Shown in pieces: positions 1-11,539 of a stretch of 64,000 nt of DNA; position 1 is the first letter of the stretch; every line of letters begins with the position of its first letter. The notes under the pieces were generated by a model. It saw only the letters and a program-made list of their open reading frames with translations. It was not told the DNA's origin and made no database searches. This DNA is from Prorocentrum cordatum (taxonomy: Eukaryota > Sar > Dinophyceae > Prorocentrales > Prorocentraceae). The position numbers and the translations under genes were made by a program. The stretch lies in assembly GCA_963575745.1 (NCBI GenBank), contig CAUYUJ010018331.1, positions 41,001-105,000 of the forward strand. Reading direction: 5' to 3'.

Positions 1-650
1 TAGCCGACGCTCCAAGACGGCCGAAGAGACCCACAAGACCGCCCCAGGATGGCCCAACAGGCCTCCAAGCGCGTCCCCAGACGGCCCAGGGAGGCCCAAG
101 ATGGCCCAAGAGCCGCCCAAGACGGCCCCAGAGGACCCCAAGCCAGGCCCAAGAGGGGATCAAAGAACGGGGAAAAACCATGACACTCCGAGCCCTGGGC
201 CCCCATACGCCCACACAAGGCCCCAAGACACCCCCCAAGGGAACACCAAGAGGTCCCCAGAGGCCCCCAAGAAGCCCAAAGCAAGCCCCAAGACGGCCCC
301 CAAGAGGCCCCAAAGCTGCATCCAAGAGGGACCACAGAGGCTTCTGAGCCATTACCCAGGCACAGGCACGGTGCCGGATTTCGCCGAAGGCCATGATGCG
401 TGCCAGAAGGGCCTTTGTCTTGAAATGTCCGGCGGGCTCTCCAGGCCGCCCTGCGAGCCTCCAGGCCGCTCCGAGACGGCTCAGAAACGCCCACAAGGGC
501 GCCCGGACAGACCAAGAGGGACCCAACCGAGCCCCAGGTCGGCCCCAGAGGCCTCCAAGGCAGGCCAGGAGGCTCCCAAGGCGGCCCAGGAGGACCCCCA
601 GGGACCCAAGATGCAAAAGTTGCCCCATTCCATTTGGATTATCCCGGCAA
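1..650. repeat. GC-rich 9-10 bp satellite, forward orientation
   Basis: A degenerate tandem array of units such as CCCAAGACGG, CCCAAGAGG and CCCCAGAGG. It is open in several frames because stop codons are rare in the unit, which gives long Pro/Arg/Lys-rich frames that should not be taken as genes. The same satellite recurs through the window in both orientations. Near 385-415 it contains a short stretch resembling the 'GCGTGCCAGAAGGGC' part of the PPR relics described below. Confidence 0.85.
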
Positions 651-811
651 AGCAACCTAACAGCGATGTGTAGAAGCATATCTGAAAGCATTCCCCTTAA
701 GATTCAGATGAAAATCCAGTTGTCGGATTCTGCTGTTCTCGCAGTCGTAGTCGCATTCGCGATGATAGTCGCAGCGGCAACGGCAGTCGCAGTCACAGCC
801 TCAGCCTCAGC

Positions 812-1600
812 CTGCCTCCTCCTCCCTCCTCCTCCTGCTCCTCCTCCTCCTCCTCCTCCTCCTCCTCCTCCTCCTCCTCTTCCTCCTGCTCGTCCTCGTT
901 CTCGTCCTCCTCGTCTTGCTCGTCCTCCTCCTCCTGGTGTTCTCTCCTCCTCCTCCTCCTCCTCCTCCTCCTCCTCCTGGTGGTCCTCGTTCTCCTCCTC
1001 CTGGTGCTCTCCCCCCCCCTCCTCCTCCTCGTCCTCCTCCTCCTCCTCCTCCTCCTCGTCCTCCTCCTCCTCTTCCTCCTCCTCCTCCTCCTCCTCCTCC
1101 TCCTCCTCCTGGTAGTCCTCCCCCTCCCCTCCTCCTCCTCCTCCTCCTCTTCCTGGTCGTCCTCGTTCTCGTCCTCCTCGTCTTGCTCGTCCTCCTCCTC
1201 GTGGTGTTCTCTCCTCCTCCTCCTCCTCCTCCTCCTCCTCCTCCTCCTCCTCCTGGTGGTCCTCGTTCTCCTCCTCCTGGTACTCTCCCCCCCCCTCCTC
1301 CTCCTCCTCGTCCTCGTCCTCCTCCTCCTCCTCCTCCTTCTTCCTCCTCCTCCTCAATCACTACTTCCATCCTCCTCACCTCCTGCCTCCTGGGTTTAAT
1401 CCTCCCCCTCCCCTCCTCCCCCTCCCCTCCTCCTCCTCCTCCTCTTCCTGGTCGTCCTCCTCCTCCTGGTCGTCCTCCTCCTCCTGCTCGTCCTCCTCCT
1501 CCTCCTGCTCGTCCTTCTTCTCCTGCTCCTCCTGCTCCTCGTCCAGCTCCTGCTCGTCCTCGTCCTCCTGGTCTTGCTCGTCCTCCTCCTCGTCGTGCTC
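812..1600. repeat. TCC/GAG microsatellite with CTCGTC and CTGG interruptions
   Basis: Roughly 790 bp of nearly pure pyrimidine on the plus strand, mostly TCC trinucleotides. Interruptions such as TCGTTCTCGTCC and TCCTGGTGGTCC recur at 890-990 and 1155-1270, so a block of about 270-300 bp has itself been duplicated. Long Ser-, Pro-, Leu- or Glu-rich frames here are artefacts. Confidence 0.95.
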
Positions 1601-1615
1601 TTGCCCCTGCTGAAA

Positions 1616-2200
1616 ATGTGGCCCAGGAATGGGAGTTCTGGAAGTCGAAGAGCACGAAGTTGCCTACAGTTGGCTACGGGCATTCAAAATGTGGCCCGGG
1701 AATGGAGTTCTGGGAACTCGAAGAGCACGAAGTGGCCTACAGTTGGCTCCGGGCATTCAAAATGTGGCCCGGGAATGGAGTTCTGGGAACTCGAAGAGCA
1801 CGAAATGGCCTACAGTTGGCTCCGGGCATTCAAATGTGGCCCGGGAAGGGAATGGAAAGGTTTTTTCTGGGAAATAGAAGAGCACGAAGTGGCCTACAGT
1901 GGCTTCGGGCATTCCCTAAATGTGGCGGGAATGGCGCGGTTCTGGGAATCCGAAGAGCACGAAGTGTGTGACTGTTGCATCGGTTTATTCTAAATGTGGC
2001 CCTGGGGGGAATGGAGTTCTGGGAACTCGAAGAGCACGAAGTGTGTGACTGTTGCATCCGGTTATTCTAAATGTGGCCTGGGAATGGCGTTCTGGGATCT
2101 CGAAGAGCACGAAGTGTGTGACTGTTGCATCCGGGTATTCAGAATGTGGCCTGGGAATGGAGTTCTGGGAAGTCGAAGAGCACGAAGTGTGTGACTGTTG
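1616..2200. repeat. Eight-copy ~70-80 bp tandem repeat, two subfamilies
   Basis: Units share GGAATGGAGTTCTGGGA followed by TCGAAGAGCACGAAG; copies begin near 1627, 1701, 1772, 1850, 1929, 2009, 2082 and 2154. The first four or so continue with TGGCCTACAGTTGGCTCC, the last four with TGTGTGACTGTTGCATCC. The two halves therefore expanded separately from diverged founders. Reading frames through it (repeated 'EEHEVAYSW' type peptides) shift between copies, which argues against coding. Confidence 0.9.
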
Positions 2201-2395
2201 GTGAAAAACGAGCCCGGCACCCTGCCGCCCGGCAACTCCCCAACACCTGCCCGGACCCCCCTGTGGAGTGATCTGTGAGCTCTTTTGAGTCAACTAGAAA
2301 CCTATCAGTCTTCGCTGTTAGGTAAAAACGTACATTTTTGATATGCTCGCTCTTTTCGTCTTCACCGCGTCCAAAACGGCTATACAGGCCTTCAC
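2201..2395. other. Short non-repetitive spacer
   Basis: Relatively AT-rich sequence between the 70-bp tandem repeat and the next satellite block. No frame, splice signal or RNA fold could be supported. Confidence 0.4.
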
Positions 2396-3890
2396 TTCCC
2401 GATCGCCCCAAGACGCCCCCAGAGCACCCCAGGAGGGCCCCCAAACGTCCCGAGGCGGGCCCGCGACGGCTCAAGAGACGCCCTAGACGGCCCAAGAGGC
2501 TACCAAGACAGCCCCAAGAGCGGTCAATAACGGCCCAAGACGGCCCCAAAACGGTCCGAACTGCGCCCAAGACGGCCCCACACGGCCCCAAGACGGCTTA
2601 AGAGGCACTTAAGACGGCCCAAGAGGGACCCAAGGGATTCCCGGGAGGCCGGAAAGAGGCCCCCAAACGGAGAGGGGGGTCGGACGAGAGGCGAGGGCCG
2701 GACCGCATGCCCGCAAGAGCTGTTTTCAACGGGCCCTTCCATGCTTGTCTTTTGGGGAGCGGTCCACTGGACTCCAGAGCGCTCCGGGGCGCTCTGGACT
2801 CCAGAGCGCCCCGGAGCGCTCTGGGAGCCCTTGGGGCGCTCCAGGACCCTTGGAGGCTCCCCAGATGGCGCCATGAGGGCCCCACACGGCGCGATGAGGG
2901 CCCCAGACGGTCCTTGCACGCTACGGGAAGCCCCACAGAGCGTCCACGAGGCCCCTCAAATGGGCACGACACGACCCAAGCGAGCGCCAAGGCGCTCCGA
3001 GAGGCCTCCAAAAGGCCTCACAAGAGGGGCCGAGAGGTCAAAATCGTTTGTTGTCCTAGGCTTTTCCAAAGATTTCCCGCTTGCCGCCAATTCAGCTTTC
3101 GGACACTCGAAGCAGCCCTGGACGACTTCCAAGGCCACCCCAAAAGGACCCAAAACGCCCCCAGGAGCTCCCAGGAGGGCACCGAGACGGGCCAAGACCG
3201 CCCCAGCACGGCTCAAGGCGCGCTGAAGACGGCCCAAGACGAGTCCAAGACGGCTCCACGGGGTGCCAAAACGTCCCCAGACGGGCCCAGCACGGCCCAA
3301 GGCACGCTAAGACGGCCCAAGACGACTCCAAGACGGTCCCAGAAGGGTGCCAACACGGCCACAGATGGGCCCAGGACGGCCCAAGGAGGCGCCCAGTCGG
3401 GGCCTCAAGACGGGCCAAGATGACAAGAGAGCACCAGCTGGCGAAAATAGTTTTATTTTCCATTGTTCATTGTTACAGCCTTTGCGTTTCCAGCCATTTC
3501 GGCGGTCGGATGCCCCAAGAGGCCCCAGAGAGTCCCAGGAGGGTCCGAGGAAACGCCCAGGAAGGCCCCAAGACGGGCCGTGCACAACCCAAGGCGCGCT
3601 GCGACGGCTCAAGACGGCTCCAAGACAGCCCCAAGAGGGTGCCAACGCGGCCCCTGCTGGGTCCAGGACGGCCCAAGGAGGCGCACAGGAGGGGCCCAAG
3701 ACGACTCCAAGGCGGCCCCCTCACGGCCCCAGACGGCTCCAAGACAGCCCCAAGATAGTGCCAAGAAGGACTCCGATGGGCCCAGGACGGCCTACGGACG
3801 CGCCCATGAGGGGCCCACGACGAACCAAGCCGGCCCCATAACGGCAAACGGCGCCCTCAAGACGGCCTAGACGGCTCCAAGACGGCCTTT
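2395..3890. repeat. GC-rich satellite block
   Basis: Same CCAAGACGG-type satellite as at the start. It is interrupted by two short AT-richer segments (about 3030-3115 and 3445-3510); the second, containing TTTTCCATTGTT and CATTTCGGCGGTC, marks the beginning of the ~3-kb array unit and recurs near 9615, 13712 and 16897. A small GC-rich palindromic stretch of CCAGAGCGCTCCGGGGCGCTC lies at 2770-2835. No gene is supported. Confidence 0.8.
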
Positions 3891-4760
3891 TGAGGGAGCC
3901 AACACGGCCCTACACCCTTCGGGCGAACACTTGGGGGGACTGGGAGCTTGCGACAAGTCTCCCACATTCATTGCCCTGCCCCATTCTGTTCGCTTGGAGG
4001 CCTCCTCCAACCCTGTGGGCGAACAAGACGAAACCCAGCGGGCCGCCAACCCTTGGGCCCGTGGGCCCCGCGCCGCTTGGGCAGAACACGAACGCCGGGT
4101 CTGACAGGCCAGCTACCGCCCCCCTTTGCCCGATATGCTGTGCCACTCTGTTACCCCAGGGGCCTTGGCAAACTCTTCGGGCCAACCAGACCGGACCCCT
4201 GGGACAGCAGCCAATTGATATGACCCGGGCACCTCTCCGCACTCTTCGGACCACAGACCCTCTGGGCGAACATAATAATGGAACTTGGCGAACCAACCCT
4301 CCCGTTGGCGGCGATGCGACTGGATCGCACCATCAATGCGTGCCCGGAGGTGATGGCCGACCCAACAGCGGTTTCTCTAAATATTTTACAGAATTTCGAA
4401 TTTTCTTGAAGCTCTCTTGGGCCCTCCCTGTAGATCCTTGCGAGCCTCCCCGGCGCTTTCGGTGGTTTTCCCCGATGGCCTCCCGAGCCCTTCCCCAGGC
4501 GCTCCCGAGACGCCTCAGATGGGCTTCGACTTCGACGCACATCCCCGAGAGACTTCGAAACTGCCCTCAAGAGGAGGGGGGTGAACGAGCAGTGCGCCGG
4601 GGCCAAGCTGCTGGAGCGCTGCAAGAGCTCGGACACGAAGGCGCGGTCTCGCTGCCGCCGCCCGAGCCGCCCCCGTGTTTGTAGATTTTCGGTGCAATCT
4701 GCGCCGTTCCTCCGAGAACCATTCCAGAAAGATGTCGTGGACGGAGTCCACGGTTCAGCC
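3890..4760. repeat. Shared array module, copy 1
   Basis: Begins at TTTTGAGGGAGCCAACACGG and ends at the hairpin GTGGAC-GGA-GTCCAC (4736-4752). Contains the landmark phrases GGGAGCTTGCGACAAGTCTC and CCCATTCTGTTCGC. It is the most diverged of the five copies, including AATAATAATGG where later copies have GAATGGGACATGG. No consistent coding frame survives comparison between copies. Confidence 0.8.
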
Positions 4761-4810
4761 CTAGTCTGTACTACAATTCCGGGCGAAGCGCGCGCGAGAA
4801 GGTCAGGCAG
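4736..4810 (+). pseudogene. Hairpin plus decayed PPR start (copy 1)
   Basis: CGTGGAC-GGA-GTCCACG (4736-4752) is a 7-bp stem with a 3-nt loop. It is followed by sequence that reads, from about 4762, as SLYYNSGRSAREKVRQWQRP, recognisably the PPR motif SYNAGISACEKGEQWQRA seen at 34598. No stretch long enough for a functional repeat remains; satellite resumes afterwards. Confidence 0.6.
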
Positions 4811-5544
4811 TGGCAGCGCCCCGGGCCGCCCAGCAGAGAGCTCGCGGGCCGCCCGGAGAGCCTCCGGGCCGCTGCCCGACGGGCCCGGGAGGCCCCCGGA
4901 CTGCTGGCGGACTGATCCAGGATTCCCAGATCGCCCCAAGACGGTCCAAGAGTGGATCCGAGACGCTCAAGATGGCTTCAAGACGCCTTCAAGACGGCCC
5001 GAGACGCTTCCACGAGGCCCCCAGAGCGCTCGAAGTGTACCTCCAAGAGGGGCCGCAGAAGCCAAAATCGTTGATTTTCTATGTTTTTTTTCAGATGTTT
5101 CTGGCCTTCTCGCTTTTTCGGCTTTCCGACGCTCCAAGACCGCCCAAGAGGCCCCCCAGACCGTTCCAAGACGGCCCAAGAGGCCTTCAAGACGGCCCAA
5201 GAGGGCCCCAAGACGGCCCAGGAGTCGCCCAAGACGGCCCAAGAGGCCCCAAGACGGCCCCAAGAGAGGTCCAAGACAGGGACCCGGAACCGAAAAAATA
5301 TGGCCTCCACCCCAAGAGGCCCCCAGGAAGCCCCAAGACGCCCCAAAGAAACGCCGGGACGCTCCCAAGACATCCCCAGGAGGCCCCAGGACGCCCCACA
5401 GAGGCTCCAAGAGGCCCCCCAGAGGCCGCCAAGCGCCCCAACAGGCCTCCAAGAGGCCCCAAAAGAGGGCCCAAGAGGCCCCAAGACGCCCCCAAACTGC
5501 TACCAAGAAGCCCCCAAACTGTCTCCCAGGGGCTCCCGAGAGGC

Positions 5545-6640
5545 CAACCACGAGATCCTAACCAGTGACCAGCATCCACGAGATCTCAGGCCCTCGGCGA
5601 GATTGCCCGCAGGCCACTACAGCCGGTTTGGGGACCCTACGTATACCAGTACCAGTACCCTTGGCTGTATCGGGGGCCTCACCGCTGCTCTCTCGGTTCT
5701 GCTGGCTTCGACCTGCCAGAGCTCTGAGCCGCTCCCCGACGCCCCCAGGACGCCCCTGGAGCGCTCCCCGACGGCTCCCGGACCCCCACATCGCTCCAAG
5801 ACGGCCCCAAAGACGTCCAAGAGAGCCGAAGCCGATCCGGCCAGAGCCCCACGACGGCTTCGAAATGCCCCAGAGACGTTCCTCGAGGGCCCCGTGGACC
5901 ATGCCTTGAGTTTGGGGTGATCGCGCACAGTCCCAGCGCGATTAGCAAAAACCCATTCCTTTTCACGCTTCCAGGTCAGTGCCCCCGCGGCTCCCCGACT
6001 GCTTTCTGAGATCGCCCCTGGACGTGGCCCTTACACGTCGGCCCCACGCGTGGCCTTCAAACGGGACCCCCAAAGGCGGCCACACAAAGCCTCCGAAGGT
6101 CGCCCCTACCGCCCGAGTAAGCGTGGCCCCCGAACGTCAACCCCACGCGTAGCCCCCAGGCGCCCCGAAACGTGGCCCCAAGACACACAGCCCCCAACCA
6201 TTGCCCTCAAACGTGACCGTCACATCTGCCCCCGAACCCCGCACCCTCAAACGCGACCGTCACATGTGCCCCCGAACCCCGCACGCGGCCCCCAAACATG
6301 GCCCCCGGCAGGGCTGCGAACGTTGCCCCCAATTATGACCCCCTGACGAGACCCCCCAACGTGGCCCTCAAACGAGGCCCCCCAACGTAACGCCCAACTC
6401 TGGCCCCCACGCGTCCACCCCCCACATCGAACTTCTCGCGCACAGGGACTCTGTAAGATCGCTCGGGCCCCCTTACTCTGATTATGTCTGAAAACCTACG
6501 TGTTTCTGCTAATCGCACCCAGGCCTTGCGCGATTAGCAAAAACACATTACTTTGACGCTTCCAGCGCTTCCGACACGTGCGCGTTCGGGACCAACGCCT
6601 GGATCTGCGGGCCGTGGATTTTCCACGGGTTCACACTAGT
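5545..6640. other. Unit-specific spacer with CAAACGTGG tandem repeats
   Basis: This ~1.1 kb lies between satellite and the second array unit and is not found in the other units. It contains a loose tandem of 12-mers of the CCCCCAAACGTGG kind (about 6020-6420), with a near-perfect duplicated stretch around CCGTCACATGTGCCCCCGAA (6205-6290). Two direct copies of GCGCGATTAGCAAAAAC flank the block at 5937 and 6530. At 6612-6650 it ends in a PPR-type hairpin (GTGGA-TTT-TCCAC). No gene recognised. Confidence 0.55.
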
Positions 6641-6859
6641 CAGGCTCCAAGACAGCCCCAAGAGGGTGCCAACACGGCCCCTGCTGGGCCCAGGACGGCC
6701 CAAGGAGGCGCACAGGAGGGGCCCAAGACGACTCCAAGGCGGTCCCCTCACGGCCCCAGACGGCTCCAAGACAGCCCCACGAGGACCTCGATGGGCCCAG
6801 GACGGCCTACGGACGCGCCCATGAGGGGCCCACGACGAACCAAGACGGCCCCATCACGG

Positions 6860-6940
6860 CAAACGGCAAACGGCACGGCCCATCACGGCCCCATCACGGC
6901 AAACGGCGCCCACGGCAAACGGCAAACGGGCATGGACGGC
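6860..6940. repeat. Local expansion of CATCACGGCAAACGG
   Basis: Irregular repetition of CCCATCACGG and CAAACGG units just before module copy 2. The other array units have a single CATCA(G/C)GGCAAACGG here. Confidence 0.7.
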
Positions 6941-6949
6941 TCCAAGACG

Positions 6950-7925
6950 GCCCTTTGAGGGAGCCAACGCGAACGCGGCCCCACACCCTTCGGGCGCACA
7001 CTTGGGGGGGCTGGGAGCTTGCGACAAGTCTCCCACATTCATTGTCCTGCCCCATTCTGTTCGCCTGGAGGCCTCCTCCAACCCTGTGGGCGAACAAGAG
7101 GAAACCCACGGGCCGCCAACCCTGGGGCCCGTGGGCCCCGCGCCGCTTGGGCAGAAGACGAACGCCGGGTCTGACAGGCCAGCTACCGCCCCCCTTTGCC
7201 CGATATGCTGTGCCATTCTGTTCCCCCAGGGGCCTTGGCGAACTCTTCGGGCCAAGCAGACCGGACCCCTGGGACAGCAGCAATTGATATGACCCTGGGA
7301 CCTCTCCGCATTCTTCGGACGAGCACCTGGGGGGCCCAGGAGATTCGGACAAGTCTTCCCCATTCCTTGCCCTGTCCCGTTCTGTTCGCCCGAAGGCCTC
7401 CACAGACCCTCTGGGCGAACAGAATGGGACATGGCGAACAAACCCTCCCGTTGGCGGTGATGCGACTGGATCGCACCATCAAGGCGCGCCCGGAGGTGAT
7501 GGCCTACCCAACAGCGGTTTCTCTAAATATTTTACAGAATTTCGAATTTTCTTGAAGCTCTCTTGGGCCCTCCCTGTAGATCCTTGCGAGCCTCCCCGGC
7601 GCTTTCCGTGGCTTTCCCCGATGGTCTCCCGAGCCCTTCCCCAGGCGCTCCTGAGACGCCTCAGATGGGCTTCGACTTCGACGCACATCCCCGAGAGACT
7701 TCGAAACTGTCCTCAATAGGAGGGGGGTGAACGAGCAGTGCGCTGGGCCAAGCTGCTGCAGCGCTGCAAGAGCTCGGACACGAAGGCGCGGTGTCGCTGC
7801 CGCCGCCCGAGCCGCCGCCGTGTTTGTAGATTTTCGGTACAATCTGCGCCGTTCCTCCGAGAACCATTCCAGAAAGATGTCGTGGACGGAGTCCACGGGT
7901 CAGCCCTAGTCCCTACTACATTGCA
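6950..7925. repeat. Shared array module, copy 2
   Basis: Same landmarks as copy 1 but with an added segment around GGACGAGCACCTGGGGGG (7318) that is also present in copies 3-5. Ends in hairpin 7881-7897. Confidence 0.85.
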
Positions 7926-7960
7926 GGAGCACGTGCGTGCCAGAAGGGCGCAGGCTCAAT
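7881..7960 (+). pseudogene. Hairpin plus decayed PPR start (copy 2)
   Basis: Perfect stem CGTGGAC/GTCCACG around GGA at 7881-7897, then GGGTCAGCCCTAGTCCCTACTA, which aligns with the GGGT(CG)GGCTTTAGTCAGCTAC before the PPR at 36219, then GTGCGTGCCAGAAGGGC. Coding potential is lost. Confidence 0.6.
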
Positions 7961-8549
7961 GTCTCAAAACCGCCCCGGGCTGGCCCCGGGCCGCCCCGGG
8001 CCGCCCAGGCAGGCCCCAGGACATGTCGAGAGGGCCCCCAGAAGCCCCCAAGACGGCCCTGGAGAGCCCCGGCACGCTCAAAGATGGGCCCAAGACGCCC
8101 GAGATTCGCCCCAGGCGGCCCAAGAGGCGTCCAAGACGCCCGAAGAGGCCTCCCAAGAGGCCTCCCAAGAGGGCCCCGAGCGACAGAAATCGTCGATTTC
8201 TAGTGTGTTTTTCGATGTTTTCGGCCTCCTCGCCTCGTCGGCTTCCCGACGCTCCATGACGGCCCAAGAAGCCCCCCCGACCGCTCCAAAACGGCCGAAG
8301 AGGACCCCAAGAGAGCCCCAAGACGGGCCAGGAGGGCCCCCAGACGGTCCCAAGACGCCCCAGGACGGCCCCAGGACGGCCCAGGAGGCGCCCAAGACGG
8401 CCCAAGAGGCACCCAAGACGACCCCAGGAGCGGCCCAAGACGGCCCACGACAGCCCAAGAGGCGCCGAGGCGGGTCTCAGACGGCCCCAAGACGGCCCAA
8501 GAGGCACCCAAGACGGCCCGAGAGGGCCCTAAGAGCCCTCCCGGGAGGC

Positions 8550-9615
8550 CCAAACGAAGGCCGAAGAGGCTCCTAAACGGCCCCCACGAAGCCTTCAGTG
8601 CCTTCAGAATTCCTTCCAGGAGCGGGGGAGCGGACGAGAGGCGACAGGCATATCGCAGGCAAAAACGCCCCAAGAGATCCCCAAACGGCCCCCACGAAGC
8701 CCTAAGTGGCCTCAGAATTGCTTCCAGGAGGGGGGGAGCGGACGAGAGGCGACCGGCATATCGAAGGCACAAAAGAACAATGTTGGACGCTCCGAGGGCC
8801 TTCGATGTTTCTCCGTTGGGGAGAGTCGTCGTAGGATCGACGATTGCCGACCGAGGGCAGCGAATCCAGTGGAGGCCCAAGAGGCCCCCAGGAGCCCAAA
8901 AGAGATCCCCAAGAGGTGCCACGGGGCTTAAAAACTGCTTCGAAGCGAGGGGGGCGGACGAGGGGACCGCCTCAGGAGGTTTTGGACGGTTTTGGGCCTC
9001 AAAATCGTCCGCTTTACGAAGGTTTTGGAAGGATTTTGGCCTTCTCGCCTTTTCCGCTTTCCGACGCTCGAAGACGGCCCAAGAGGCCTCCAAGAGCGCC
9101 CCAGAACGGCCCAAGAGGTTTCCAAGAGCGCCCCAAGACAGCCCAAGAGGGCCCCAAGACGACCCAAGAGACGCTCAAGACGGCCCACGAGGGCCCGAAG
9201 ACAGGCCCAAGAGGGGGCCAAGAGGGGAACCACGGACCGAAAATCCGAGCCTTCCGCCCCAAGAGGGCGCCAGGAGGCCCAAACAGGCCCCCAAGAGGCC
9301 CCAAGGGGCCAAGAATCCCCCGAAGAGGCCCCAGGAGGCTCCCAAGGAGCCCAAACGAGGCCCCTACAGAGGCCCCAACAGCTTCCAAAATGGCCCCGAA
9401 GAGGCTTCGAGCCCGCCTCCGAGCTTCCTCGCCGCGAGGGTGCCAACACGGCCCCAGACCGGCCCAGGACGGCCCAAGGCGCGCTCAAGACGGCCCAAGA
9501 CGATTCCAAGACGGTCCCAGGAGGGTGCGCCCAGGACGGCCCAAGGACGCGCCCGTTCGGGGCCTCAAGACGGGCCAAGATGGCAAGAGAGTCCCAGCTG
9601 GCAAAAATCGTTAAT
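8550..9615. repeat. Second conserved segment of the array, copy 1
   Basis: Contains GTTGGACGCTCCGAGGGCC, GGGAGAGTCGTCGTAGGATC and CTTAAAAACTGCTTCGAAGC, with satellite between. Copies follow at 11540-12605 and 15820-16890 at high identity. No frame is convincingly coding. Confidence 0.8.
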
Positions 9616-10044
9616 TTTCCATTGTTTACTGTTACACCCTTTGCGTTTCCCGCCGTTTCGGCGGTCCGATGCACCAAGAGGCCCCAGAAAGTCCCAGGAG
9701 GGTCCGAGGAACCGCCCAGGAAGGCCCCAAGACGGGCCAAGACGGACCCAGCACAACCCAAGGCGCGCTGCGACGGCTCAAGACGGCTCCAAGACAGCCC
9801 CAAGAGGGTGCCAACACGGCCCCTGCTGGGCCCAGGACGGCCCAAGGAGGCGCACAGGAGGGGCCCAAGACGACTCCAAGGCGGCCTCCTCACGGTCCCA
9901 GACGGCTCCAAGACAGCCCCACGAGGACCCCGATGGGCCCAGGACGGCCTACGGACGCGCCCATGAGGGGCCCACGACGAACCAAGACGGCCCCATCAGG
10001 GCAAACGGCGCCCTCAAGACGGGCCTAGACGGCTCCAAGACGGC

Positions 10045-11010
10045 CCTTTGAGGGAGCCAACGCGGCCCCACACCCTTCGGGCGCACACTTGGGGGGGCTG
10101 GGAGCTTGCGACAAGTCTCCCACATTCATTGTCCTGCCCCATTCTGTTCGCCTGGAGGCCTCCTCCAACCCTGTGGGCGAACAAGAGGAATCCCAGCGGG
10201 ACGCCAACCCTGGGGCCCGTGGGCCCCGCGCCGCTTGGGCAGAAGACGAACGCCGGGTCTGACAGGCCAGCTACCGCCCCCCTTTGCCCGATATGCTGTG
10301 CCATTCTGTTCCCCCAGGGGCCTTGGCAAACTCTTCGGGCCAAGCAGACCGGACCCCTGGGACAGCAGCCAATTGATGTGACCCTGGGACCTCTCCGCAT
10401 TCTTCGGACGAGCACCTGGGGGGCCCAGGAGATTCGGACAAGTCTTCCCCATTCCTTGCCCTGTCCCGTTCTGTTCGCCCGAAGGCCTTCTGGGCGAACA
10501 GAATGGGACATGGCGAACAAACCCTCCCGTTGGCGGTGATGCGATTGGATCGCACCATCAAGGCGCGCCCGGAGGTGATGGCCGACCCAACAGCGGTTTC
10601 TCTAAAGATTTTACAGAATTTCAAATTTTCTTGAAGCTCTCTTGGGCCCTCCCTGTAGATCCTTGCGAGCCTCCCCGGCGCTTTCGGTGGCTTTCCCCGA
10701 TGGCCTCCCGAGCCCTTCCCCGAGCGCTCCTGAGACGCCTCAGATGGGCTTCGACTTCGACGCACATCCCCGAGAGACTTCGAAACTGTCCTCAATAGGA
10801 GGGGGGTGAACGAGCAGTGCGCTGGGCCAAGCTGCTGCAGCGCTGCAAGAGCTCGGACACGAAGGCGCGGTCTCGCTGCCGCCGCCCGAGCCGCCGCCGT
10901 GTTTGTAGATTTTCGGTACAATCTGCGCCGTTCCTCCGAGAACAATTCCAGAAAGATGTCGTGGACGGAGTCCACGGGTCAGCCCTAGTCTCTACTACAT
11001 TGCAGGGCCC
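10045..11010. repeat. Shared array module, copy 3
   Basis: Nearly identical to copy 2. A short deletion near 10486 removes a CCACAGACCCT stretch. Ends in hairpin 10960-10976. Confidence 0.85.
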
Positions 11011-11040
11011 AGTGCGTGCCAGAAGGGCGCAGGCTCCAAT
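10960..11040 (+). pseudogene. Hairpin plus decayed PPR start (copy 3)
   Basis: Same hairpin (10960-10976) and PPR-like tail as copy 2. The preceding 100 bp (TTTTCGGTACAATCTGCGCC) is conserved in all five modules. Confidence 0.6.
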
Positions 11041-11539
11041 GTCTCAAAACCGCCCCGGGCTGGAGCCCCGGCACGCTTAAAGATGGGCCCAAGACGCCCG
11101 AGATTCGCCCCAGGCGGCCCAAGAGGCGTCCAAGACGCCCGAAGAGGCCTCCCAAGAGGGCCCCGAGCGACAGAAATCGTCGATTTCTACTGTGTGTTTC
11201 GATGTTTTCGGCCTCCTCGCCTCTTCGGCTTCCCGACGCTCCAAGACGGCCCAAGAAGTCCCCCCGACCGCTCCAAGACGGCCGAAGAGGACCCCAAGAG
11301 AGCCCCAAGACGGGCCAGGAGGGCCCCCAGACGGTCCCAAGACGCCCCAGGACGGCCCCAGGACGGCCCAGGAGGCGCCCAAGACGGCCCAAGAGGCACC
11401 CAAGACGGCCCCAGGAGCGGCCCAAGACGGCCCAAGACAGCCCAAGAGGCGCCGAGGCGGGTCTCAGACGGCCCCAAGACGGCCCAGGCCCAAGAGGCAC
11501 CCAAGACGGCCCGAGAGGGCCCTAAGAGCCCCCCTCGGG

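Noticed and set aside
704-1655. Long Glu/Arg/Gly-rich and Pro/Ser-rich frames over the TCC microsatellite
   Set aside because: They arise automatically from a stop-free trinucleotide repeat and change character between frames; no start context, splice site or conserved flank.
4581-10051. Frames of 250-420 codons rich in Arg, Pro, Lys, Gln and Ala
   Set aside because: They follow the CCAAGACGG satellite, exist on both strands, and are not kept in the same frame between the five array units.
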